Shown one piece after another: positions 7,257 to 15,233 of a stretch of DNA of 15,233 nucleotides. The notes beneath the pieces were generated by a model, which was given only the letters and a program-made list of their open reading frames with translations, was not told the DNA's origin and searched no databases. This DNA is from Tieghemiomyces parasiticus. Lineage: Eukaryota > Kickxellomycota > Dimargaritomycetes > Dimargaritales > Dimargaritaceae. The position numbers and the translations under genes are program-made. Each line of letters opens with the position of its first letter. Position 1 is the first letter of the stretch. The stretch is from contig JANBPT010001070.1 of the NCBI GenBank assembly GCA_027575765.1, positions 1 to 15,233 of the forward strand. Reading direction: 5' to 3'.

Positions 7257-8254
7257 TACCACCTTCGGCGACCAGAGCAAGCGGGTGGGTCATGAAGGTA
7301 TACCTACGTTTCGCCATCTATGGCAATGGAATTCAGCAGGTGCCCATTGGCTCTGCCAACCTTTTCGGAGAAGTTGGCAAAAACCTGCCCGCTAGCGGCG
7401 CTGGTGGGGCCGTGCGGAGCTAATCAGTTGTAGTAACTGTATAACCCCCAAATCCCTTCACATGACATTACGCATGGGAGTAGAGGAAGTGCGGCCGGCA
7501 TGGGCTAGTTGTGCAACAGTCCGTCGAAGGAATCCCAACTTCAGGACTATTAGCTCATAAAATTCGCCAAGGTTGCCTGGCGGGCGGCCAGACAACGGCT
7601 CATCTTCAAGGGAGTAATGATCTGTGCGAAAGCAAGCTGGCCACCCGTTAACGGCGGTGAGGCAAGGGGCAGCCATGTCCAGCGTGGCAGTCGGTTTACC
7701 AAAAAATGGTTGTGGTTTGCAGTCCTCGGAAGATACATTAAAAGAAATAATATGAAGACGTGTATATTGCGGTTGATATATTGGGGCGGGGCTGAGGACG
7801 TGATTTCTGATGTTTATATGGCACAAGCAAAAATGTAAGTTGCGTAGTAAAGGGTGGTCCGATTCTAAAATGGTTTAAAACGTTCGACCCTTTGCCGTGG
7901 GTACTTGTAGGGTGCATCTACAGTGTCACTGTTTGTGACCTCAAGCCACGCATACCGGGAGGATGTTAAATATTTTATACTACTGTCAATTACCTTACTA
8001 GGCCCGTTGGCGCATCTACTTTACAGATTGTTGATGCTAAGTAATAACTGTATGTATCCAGGCAGCCTTTTCACTGCAACGTAGAACCACACCATGGCAG
8101 TGATCCAGTACACATCTGTGATGGAAGTTGGGCCGCCGTTGTTGTGAGTGCTATTATCACTGTTTAATGACAATCAGTCAGGGTATTCTGGTTGGGCGTA
8201 TCCGTTGGTTAGAATGGGTATGGGTTCCCTTGGTATCTGTAGAACAGCTTGATC
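7117..8254 (-). repeat. Right arm of giant imperfect palindrome
   Basis: This is the partner of 5513-7050. Besides the paired anchors it carries a strong local hairpin at 7354-7379 (TGCCAAC / GTTGGCA with a partly paired 12-base loop). Similarity is clear from 7117 to about 7960, modest to about 8070 and only suggestive from 8070 to 8254. The arm stops roughly 200 bp before PER1. A short + frame (Met at 7292) and a - frame (7826-7458) lie within it. Both look accidental because the paired arm does not preserve them. Confidence 0.7.
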
Positions 8255-8458
8255 CCCCCCGTTTCATTTTCCGTGTCTGTCGTGTCTGGCCTGCTTGGCG
8301 CGTTTATCCTTTTTAGTATTGCCTCGTAGTGCAGGAGACGGCTACGTGTCCCAATCCCTCCCTTTGGTCTTCTTGAGGTTCTTACTCCTTTTTGCACCAC
8401 GTCCATATTCAGCATTACCAGCCACACCACCACTACCACCGCTTTCCATTCTCACCGC

Positions 8459-9442
8459 ATGGCCTTCCCCTCTTCCTGGCGGTTCCTCGCCCTGGTGGCC
8501 GCCGTGGCTAGCTTGGCCCTCCTGGCACTGGTCGCAGCTTCGACAGGCGATCGGGCCCAGCCGTTCCAAATCTGCGTCCGCAACTGCGAACTGGATGTCT
8601 GCCACGTCAACGACCCCAACCCTACCGCCGAATCACTCCCGCGGATCCTCCGGGTCTTCTTCTGGACGTGCCCACAGAATTGTCGCTACGAGTGCATGCA
8701 AGCCATCACGAGCACCGCCCAGGCCCGTGGCGAGCCTATTCAGCAGTACTACGGCAAATGGCCTTTTTACCGGCTGTTGGGTATCCAAGAACCGGCCAGT
8801 GTCCTGTTTAGTATCTTAAACGGGTACGCACACTACGTGCACTGGCGGCCTGTCCGCGAGCGTGTACGGCGCGGCTACTTTATGCGGCCGTGGTACCTAG
8901 CCTACATCCTGGTGAGCTGCAATACCTGGGTGTGGTCGACCGTATTCCACACGCGCGATTTCAACTGGACGGAGAAGATGGACTACTTTTCGGCGGGCTT
9001 CTCTGTGCTCTTTATGTTGTTAGTGGCCCTGGTCCGTACCTTCCGGCTCAGCTGGCCTGACCGCGCCACAGTCCTGCGGCCCCTTGTCGCCGTGTTCCTG
9101 CTGGCCTTCGGGGCCCATGTGGCGTACTTATCGCTGTGGCGGTTCGATTACGGCTACAACATGCTGGCCAACGTCCTGGTAGGCCTGCTGTGCAATGTGG
9201 TGTGGATTACCTGGTCGTTTCGTAACCGGCACGTCCACCCCGCGGCCTGGAAGCCCACTTTGTGTGTCCTGCTTATCTCAGCCGCCATGTCCCTCGAACT
9301 CTTCGATTTCCCCCCGCTCTTCGGAATCCTGGATGCTCATTCTCTCTGGCACCTCGCCACCATCCGTATTGTTTACATCTTTTACGCGTTCCTTCTCCAG
9401 GACGCCGAGTGGGACTATAAGCAGTTACATGCCAAGCACTGA
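8459..9442 (+). CDS. PER1: Per1/PGAP3-like GPI-anchor phospholipase A2, ER
   Basis: This is an intronless 327-aa gene. Per1 (human PGAP3) removes the unsaturated sn-2 acyl chain of GPI-anchored proteins in the ER, so that a saturated chain can be installed and the protein can enter ordered membrane domains and leave the ER. Residues 1-30 form a signal peptide. Then comes the luminal Cys-rich stretch typical of the family (Cys39, 43, 48, 71, 75, 79; W-T-C-P at 69-72). Next are about seven hydrophobic membrane segments from about residue 146 onward. The CREST-superfamily signature is intact: FHTRD at 163-167 (His164), TE..DY at 171-176 (Asp175), and DAHSLWH at 292-298 (His294, His298), the residues taken to bind the catalytic metal. 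Length matches yeast Per1 (about 357 aa) and human PGAP3 (about 320 aa). The start is the only ATG giving the signal peptide. The next gene begins 348 bp downstream. Confidence 0.95.
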   Translation: MAFPSSWRFLALVAAVASLALLALVAASTGDRAQPFQICVRNCELDVCHVNDPNPTAESLPRILRVFFWTCPQNCRYECMQAITSTAQARGEPIQQYYGKWPFYRLLGIQEPASVLFSILNGYAHYVHWRPVRERVRRGYFMRPWYLAYILVSCNTWVWSTVFHTRDFNWTEKMDYFSAGFSVLFMLLVALVRTFRLSWPDRATVLRPLVAVFLLAFGAHVAYLSLWRFDYGYNMLANVLVGLLCNVVWITWSFRNRHVHPAAWKPTLCVLLISAAMSLELFDFPPLFGILDAHSLWHLATIRIVYIFYAFLLQDAEWDYKQLHAKH

Positions 9443-9790
9443 CTGCTTGTTGGCATATGCCCATCGCACCCGGCCACGAGCCTTCAGACTTGATGGCGCA
9501 CGGCTACTATAAATAAACATGTTGTATTTTGGGTGGCATATTGTTAAGCTGGGGTGTAGGGTACCAGTGGAACTACCTTGAGGACGTACGATTCACCTGC
9601 CCAATAGCCCTGACAACCAGGTAGCTCTGTGCCTCTGCCCGGGATAAGGCTGTACGGCCGGTGTTGACAACGGATTTGTGCACGGCATGAATGGCCGTTA
9701 CATTTTTCCCCATCTCCTCTCCCATTCGCACCTGTCCGCCGCATTCGATATTCTACCCATTCTTCTTTAAATACTGGTTGGTCTTAAATT
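9443..9790. other. Intergenic between PER1 and CSM3
   Basis: The first part is the PER1 3' UTR with the poly(A) signal at 9512. The remainder is presumably the CSM3 promoter and ends in an AT-rich leader (TTTAAATACTGG near 9767) just before the ATG. No gene or repeat was noticed. Confidence 0.5.
9512..9517 (+). terminator. Poly(A) signal of PER1
   Basis: AATAAA lies 70 bases after the PER1 stop, with a TTGTATTTTG GT/T-rich element about 12 bases further on. This is the canonical order for cleavage and polyadenylation. Confidence 0.65.
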
Positions 9791-10898
9791 ATGAATGCCC
9801 CCCGCTCGGTATCTAAACGACCGGCTCCTCCCCGCGAGCTCTGGACCCGCCCATCCGCCAGCCAGGCCCAGTTTCCTATCACAGCCTCTGGGGCTGCCTT
9901 GAAAGCAATTGGTACACCAACAAAAGCGTCCGCTTTCACCTCCCATGCTACCGATTCGCTTGACCCCAATGCCGATTCCCTCGACCAGGTCAAGAAGGTC
10001 CGAAAGCGCCGCCTAGTGCACAAGCTGGATGCGGACAGGTAGGTGGATCCCGTTACCATGTGGGCTGGGCGCGGGTAATTGGTCAATTCGAACCCCGTCC
10101 CCCCCTCTATCGCCTGTGGGGGTGGCTCCGGCCAGCGTGCAACCTGCCATCTAACCGCTGCCCACTTGATTTGAATTCTTCTCTCTTTCGCCTCTCCAAA
10201 CGAACTCAAGACTTCTTGCGCCGGACGGTCTGCCTTATGTCAAACAGGAAGGTCCCAAACTCAAGTTCTACGGCGACGGCTTTGAGGTGAGACCTCTGCG
10301 TGTGAACTCGCGCGCGACCTATCTGGTCCATTATGATCTGAAATGTTTATCTTCGTAATCTGGCGGACTTTTTTCTCACCATGCTGTACATGTCACCTCA
10401 CCACGCTGTATGTCATTATTTTAGGCCAGCGATCTCGCCCGCCTGATGCAGTTTTATCAGGTGTGGGCCCACCGGCTCTATCCCAAGCTAACCTTCCCGG
10501 AATTCATCGCCGAGACCGAGAAGCAGTGCAGCCAGAAACGCATGAAGGCGCATCTCGAAGAGTGGAAACGAGCGCTGCATCCGACGGATGACTATACAGG
10601 CGAACCAAGCCACGCCGACTTGGACGGCTACGGCTTTGGAAATCAGGATGATGACGCCCCACCTTTCGGCATGAGCCATATCGACGCCGGCCGGTTGACC
10701 ACCCCCGGGCCCCCCAGCCCTGCCACTCCATCCCAACGTGCCTCGGGTGCCGTGGACCCCGAGCTGGCCCATCGGATAGAACTGAACCGAATCCGGGCCA
10801 TGGAGCGGTTGGCCGAGAACCAGCGTAAGCTGGAGGCCATGGCGCTGGAGGAGGAGAACTTTGACGTGTTCTCCGACGAGGATATGGGGGCGCCCTAG
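9791..10898 (+). CDS. CSM3: Csm3/Swi3/TIPIN fork-protection protein, three exons
   Basis: The gene is read as join(9791..10038, 10211..10286, 10425..10898), 265 aa. Csm3 (fission yeast Swi3, human TIPIN) pairs with Tof1/Swi1/Timeless. This fork-protection complex travels with the replisome, couples helicase to polymerase and supports the S-phase checkpoint. The Swi3 domain spans about residues 68-160. A basic KKVRKRR lead-in and KLDADR end exon 1. LLAPDGLPYV and GPKLKFYGDGFE form exon 2. DLARLMQFYQVWAHRLYPK and a helical stretch to EEWKR open exon 3. This order and spacing match the family. The domain crosses both introns, and the AG|A codon rebuilt at the first junction gives the expected Arg before Leu-Leu. 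Residues 1-67 are basic and Pro/Ser-rich. The tail is low-complexity and ends in an acidic FDVFSDEDM segment. Length is in the family range. Confidence 0.9.
10039..10210 (+). other. CSM3 intron 1
   Basis: The intron is 172 nt, with donor GTAGGT, branch CTAAC at 10151-10155 and acceptor CTCAAG. It is phase 2: AG|A is rebuilt into Arg. The in-frame TAG at the exon edge shows that splicing is needed. Confidence 0.85.
10287..10424 (+). other. CSM3 intron 2
   Basis: The intron is 138 nt, with donor GTGAGA and acceptor ATTATTTTAG. It is phase 0 between ...GDGFE and ASDLARL. No clear CTAAC branch site is visible. A CTCAC near 10375-10400 is the best candidate. Confidence 0.85.
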
Positions 10899-11860
10899 AC
10901 AGGGGGGTGATGGACCTCTGTACTTTTGACTATTTCCTTGTACTTAATCGTGTTTCCCGGTCGCAGTTACCATAAATAATGTAGGAACGGTGCTGAGTGG
11001 GTTTATTGCTCAAGTCGGATAATGCTGGGCTTTATTAGCCATGCAGATGGTGGCGCGTCAGGTTCTAGGTCTCAGCACTCCACATGGGCAACCATCTTTG
11101 CCGGAAGCCCGGGGGGAACGCTGTCGTCTGCCAGGCCGCAGCCCAGAGTATACCAGGCGGAGCATTCGGCGCGTGGGACGTATCGGCCCCCATACGCTTG
11201 GATAAGGGCCGCAGCCATGCTCCAAGTTTCCATCAAGTGCGCCGGTCACATTCGGTCCAACCAGTCGCGTGACTAGGAAGGATGTGCAATCGAGCCCGCA
11301 GATCTAACCAGGTGTCGCCGCTACCCGTTTAAGAAGTCTCAACTGACCTGCGGTCAAGCGGCTGCCCCCGTTCTGGCACGACCCCTTGTCATTCTCAGCG
11401 CTGCCAAGGGGTAGTGCCTGGGCCCACCCGCAGGCTCTACGCATCCCTTGTCGGTCTAAAACGGCTCTTCACAACGGGCAAGGTGGTCACGCGCTACCTA
11501 GAGTGACATACCTAGGTCCGGTCCATATCCCGGTTCACGATACTCAGTTGACACATTTCAATGCAGCCATCACTGCTGACGAATCTTTAACCCCGCTCTC
11601 GGCCTGGTCGAAGCCACCTGTGCTTGGCTTTCCCCATTCGCCTCTTGCTTTTACTCCACCCTTCACCCATTGGGCTGCAGCCTATTATAACCTGGCCCTG
11701 TATGTAGGCTAAAGTCGTTCTGCATTGCACCACTTGTATCCATACGCCCATTGTCGACCCTCCGCCTTCTACAGCCAACCCATCCTTTCCTCCTCTGCCA
11801 TATTCCTGACAACGGTTGTGCTAACCTACGTAGCCTGGTGACACTGCAACCCCGGGCCGC
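10899..11860. other. Intergenic between CSM3 and ATG9, no recognised gene
   Basis: The first ~80 bases are the CSM3 3' UTR, with only a weak AATAAT signal at about 10975. On the - strand there are two AATAAA signals (TTTATT on + at 11002-11007 and 11031-11036), so a - strand transcript could end here. The - strand frames at 11249-11058 and 11778-11587 show no recognisable motif. The + frames at 11022-11276 and 11386-11712 look equally unconvincing. The last few hundred bases presumably hold the ATG9 promoter, with a TATTATAA near 11682. I cannot decide whether a real - strand gene is present. Confidence 0.5.
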
Positions 11861-14800
11861 ATGACTTCGAAACGGGACCGCCTGGCCGGCGTGGCCTACG
11901 AGCCGTTCGAGGACGACAACGAGAGCCACTCAGGACCGAATGCGATAGACCCGTCTCGGGTGGTTGCCAGTCCCCAGGCCCCGCCCACGTACCAGGTCCC
12001 ACCGGCTGCTAGGCTATACGCCGCAACCACAGATGCGACCGTCGGGCGTTCCCCATCAGTGCAACTTTCGCCCAGCATCCATTTCGCCCCTACCCTACCT
12101 TCTACTTCAACCCTACTCAGCAGCGCGGGTCCCGGGTCCGGCGCCGCCACTGTCGTCGGTGCTGGCGGCTTGGGACGTTCCCCGACCTCTCGAGCGGGTC
12201 GCCACGTGACCTTCAATGCTGGCTTGCCGACCCGGGAGACGGCGGCGGGGCTGGGCACCACTTTCCCGGCCACGTCACCCCCCAGTTCCCACCGGTCGCT
12301 ACCTCGTGGCAAAGCCCTCGACACCGCTGACCTTGAGGACTCAGGGGACCCGCCAGCTTCGCTCATGATTGAGCTGAGCCCCGTGCTATCTCCGACCACG
12401 TCTCAGCCCTCGGCGTTCCCGGGGTATCCGTTACCCGGTTCGGGTATGGGTCCGCGGGAATCGTCATTGACAGGCAATGACGCCAGCCGCCCGCCGACCC
12501 TACCTTCCGTGTTCCGTAGTCCGTCGTTACGCGGTCTACCTGCTTCGTTTAAACAAAGCCCCCCGCGGACTGGCGTTTCTGCAGTGAGAGGGTCAGCCCC
12601 TGCAGTGCCGCCAGGACCCACGGTGGCTACTGGCGGGCCGGATAGCCGCCTGGCGACGGTTGTACCAGTGGCCCCCTCGGATCCGGAATTCGACAATGTG
12701 GCCGACGGACCTGACTGGGAACCTTTCGCCACTTCAGCCGACCGCGACGTCGAGTTTGCCACCGGCTTGTTTCCCGGCCACTATGGCGAGAGCAGTGACG
12801 ACCCTGATAACGAACGGCGACCCGTCCTACTGGGCCCTGGTGCCATTCGCCGTCCTCGTGGCCGGGCGGACACTTCCCAAGGCCCCTCGGCCGAGCATAC
12901 GGCCTACCCACCGCTGCGCAACCGCTTCCGGCGCCGCTTCTCCACCGCCGAGCAGGTCCCCCTACGCGACCGCGTCCTCCGGCAGTGGCGGGACTACGCC
13001 AACCAGGACGAATTCTTCGAGAGCGTGTACCAGTACTACGCTGGCCGCGGTGCGATTAGTATCTTCCTGGCCCGTTTTCTCAACCTGCTCATCCTCGGCT
13101 TCGTGGTCGCCTTTACCGTGTTCCTGTTTGGCTGCGTTGACCACTCCAAGCTGCGGTCCTCCAAGTCACTGAACGCCGTTATCATACCGCATTGCATCTA
13201 TGGGTAAGTTACGGGCTTTAACGATAATGGGAACAAATTGAGCCGTCACTTCGTCCGATTCCCATGTAGAGTGGCGAAACAAGGAATGACGTGCTAATTT
13301 TCGTCACCTGGTCCACGTCTCTCCCCGCCTCGTTAACAATCCTCCTACCAGCTTCACCTGGGCCACCAAGGCCGTGCTACTGGCATTTCTGGCCTTCTAC
13401 CTCCTCCAGGGTATCCAGCTCGTACAAGACTTGCGACGGCTGATGGAGATGCGCTATTTTTTCGTCGAAGTCCTGGGCATATCCAACGGCCGGCTCCAAA
13501 CCTGTCCGTGGAACGAGGTGGTGCAAAAGATGATCCACCTCCGAGACCAAGACCTTCAGGCCATGAAGGACCAGGCCCAGCAGACCTTGCACTCCCCGGC
13601 GGCCCAAGCGGCTCACGCGCGCCGCCTCAAGAACCTGCGGCTCACCGCCCATGACGTTACTAACCGCATCATGCGCAAGGAAAACTACATGATCGCCCTG
13701 TTCAATAAGGACGTAGTGGATATTGCTCTCCCGCTATCGCCGTGGCTCCCGTTCGCGCACTGGTTCCGGCCGCTGCCCCCGGACCCGGAGACGGCCGGAA
13801 CGGACCCACCAACGGATCGGTCACTGCGGCCCGAATATAATAACCTGTCCAAGGCGCTCGAGTGGAACCTTGGGTTCTGCCTGGCCGGGCCGGTGTTCGA
13901 CGCGGCGGGCCAGGCGAACCGGCGGGTTTTGCGGGAATCGTACCGGGCGGAACTGAGCGAGGCGCTGCACCGGCGGTTCCTCATCATGGGGGCGGTGAAC
14001 CTGGTACTGGCCCCGTTCATCGCGGTCTTTCTCCTCCTCTACTTTTTCTTCCGCTATTTTGACGAGATCTACAAGAATCCTGGGTCAGCTGTCTCGCGGC
14101 AGTATACGCCCTACGCGCGCTGGAAGTTCCGGGATTTTAACGAGCTGCCCCACCTATTCCATGCCCGCCTCAGCCGTAGCCACGCTAAAGCCAATCTGTA
14201 CCTGACTCAGTTCCCTCAGGAGGTCACGCGGCTGCTGGCCCGGTTCGTGGCGTTCGTCGCAGGGTCATTCACCGCCGTCCTGCTCGTCATGACCGTCGTG
14301 GATCACGAGTTGTCCCTCGAGTTCGAGATCACTCCGAATAAGACCGTGCTGTTTTACATTGGGCTGTTTGGCGCCGTTGTCGCTGCCAGTCGGTCGGCCG
14401 TACCCGATGAACACCTCATCTACGACCCCGAGACCGCCCTTACCGCCGTTCTCGAGGACCTTCACTACCTGCCGTCCGAATGGCGGAACCATCTACACAC
14501 CCCCGAGGTAGGTCGTATGCTTCACCACTCTCTGTTGCGAGCGATATGAGTGTTGAGGTTTCGTCTGCTCCCATCCGTAATGGTACCACTTGTTTGGCCA
14601 TACCTGCGCTTCCAGACGTGTCCTCCCCCCTCCTCTCACCTCTAATCCCCTCCCTATCACCAATTTTTCCTCGCCTTCCCTCCTTGAACAATTGTTGTCC
14701 CTGCCAGGTCCGCGATGAATTCCAAGACTTCTTCGACTACAAACTGAAACTTTACTTCCGCGAGCTATTCAGCGTCTTCACCACGCCATTCGTCCTGTGG

Positions 14801-15233
14801 TTCTCGCTAGCGCCTAGTAGCGGACGCATCGTGGACTTTTTCCGGGAGTTCACGGTCCATGTGGACGGCGTGGGCTACGTGTGTAGTTTTGCCGTCTTTG
14901 ATTTCAAACGCCACGGCAACGCGCAGTACGGGGCCCCGGGCCACCACGGCGACTCGCGACTCGCGAGCAAGGAAGGCAAGATGGAGCAGTCCTTCATTAA
15001 CTTTAAACTGAACCATCCGGAATGGGAGCCCAGCGATGCTGCTGCGTCAGCCTACCTCACCCGCGTCCAGGATACCCTTCAACGGACCCATCAGAGCCAG
15101 ATTCTTCGCCAGCACGACACCATGCTCCAGTCGGGACTATGGCCCGCGTCGCAGGCGGGTAATGGCGACCCGTCAGGCTCACTGTCCAACGGCAGTGGTG
15201 GGGCCGGACCATCTGGGCGCGGTGTCGCCTCGC
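11861..15233 (+). CDS. ATG9: Atg9 autophagy scramblase, 3' end beyond window
   Basis: The gene is read as join(11861..13203, 13352..14507, 14708..>15233), 1008 codons so far, open to the window edge. Atg9 is the multi-pass scramblase of the Golgi-derived vesicles that seed the phagophore; it works with Atg2. Residues 1-385 are a long Ser/Pro/Gly-rich, probably disordered cytosolic tail. TM1 is about 401-424 and TM2 about 455-475. The family core follows: EVLGI and the CPWNEVV block, then RIMRKENYMIALFNKD at 553-568, the strongest signature. Next come hydrophobic segments near 658-681, 746-765 and 780-800, then the YARWKFRDFNELPHLF block near 700-716 and the conserved LEFEITPNKTVLFYIG stretch. 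Exon 3 gives RDEF..FF.YKLKLYFRE, then FTTPFVLWF and the GVGYVCSFAVFDF end of the core, followed by the low-complexity C-tail. Splice phases agree at both joints. The N-tail is longer than in human ATG9A (about 60 aa) and somewhat longer than in yeast (about 320 aa). Confidence 0.96.
13204..13351 (+). other. ATG9 intron 1
   Basis: The intron is 148 nt, with consensus donor GTAAGT, a CTAAT branch candidate at 13294-13298 and acceptor CTACCAG. It is phase 2: GG|C rebuilds Gly448 between IPHCIY and FTWATKA. It falls between TM1 and TM2. Confidence 0.9.
14508..14707 (+). other. ATG9 intron 2
   Basis: The intron is 200 nt, with donor GTAGGT, a CTAAT branch candidate at 14642-14646 and acceptor CTGCCAG. 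It is phase 0, joining HTPE to VRDEF. It is pyrimidine-rich in its 3' half. Confidence 0.9.

Noticed and set aside
7239..7423. A short + frame with Met at 7292, giving a 43-aa protein-like peptide.
   Set aside because: It lies in the palindrome arm over a strong hairpin (7354-7379). The partner DNA near 6420-6540 does not preserve the frame, and there is no promoter or splice support.
7458..7826. The - strand frame contains SLEDEPLSGRP, which looks like the linker of mariner transposases.
   Set aside because: The paired left arm (6228-6285) carries the same DNA with a 6-base insertion and reads SLEGNPSPLSDRSP with a stop just upstream. No DD34D core follows in either arm. The likeness is short and probably chance within a non-coding repeat.

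Overview
The window looks like nuclear DNA of a fungus. Four things support this: short GT-AG introns with CTAAC/CTAAT-like branch sites, a eukaryotic-type initiator tRNA, and three genes with clear yeast counterparts (PER1, CSM3/Swi3/TIPIN and ATG9), all on the + strand. ATG9 has fungal-style conserved blocks. The lineage cannot be fixed from sequence alone. An early-diverging (zygomycete-type) fungus is my guess, because sequence outside the conserved blocks looks unlike the ascomycete and basidiomycete versions I know.

Layout. 1-1600 is a decayed inverted-repeat structure about 1.6 kb long. Its arms are ~200 bp, its centre is near 810-817, and it ends beside the tRNA-iMet(CAT) at 1607-1678. 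1800-2092 is the first of three copies of a dispersed ~300-bp repeat (called R1 here). 2092-3550 is mostly unrecognised DNA. It holds one 90-bp foldback and, on the - strand, an 86-codon open stretch (3223-2963) that reads like protein and faintly resembles the start of a Ulp1-type (C48) peptidase domain.

3723-5753 is a two-exon gene for a predicted secreted protein of 593 aa. It has no recognised family and carries four in-frame 45-bp tandem repeats; a TATA box lies 166 bp upstream. Beyond its stop codon, a very large imperfect palindrome fills most of 5.5-8.25 kb. R1 copies B and C form its inner arms. Collinear anchors run outward into the 3' end of the secreted-protein gene, so the right half may be a decayed inverted copy of that gene's 3' end and flank.

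8459 onward is a compact conserved block: PER1 (GPI-anchor lipid remodelling in the ER, intronless), CSM3 (replication-fork protection partner of Tof1/Timeless, three exons) and ATG9 (autophagy lipid scramblase, three exons visible, cut by the window end at 15233). They share strand and proximity but no pathway. The genes were assembled by splicing open frames by eye; all repeat alignments are also by eye.
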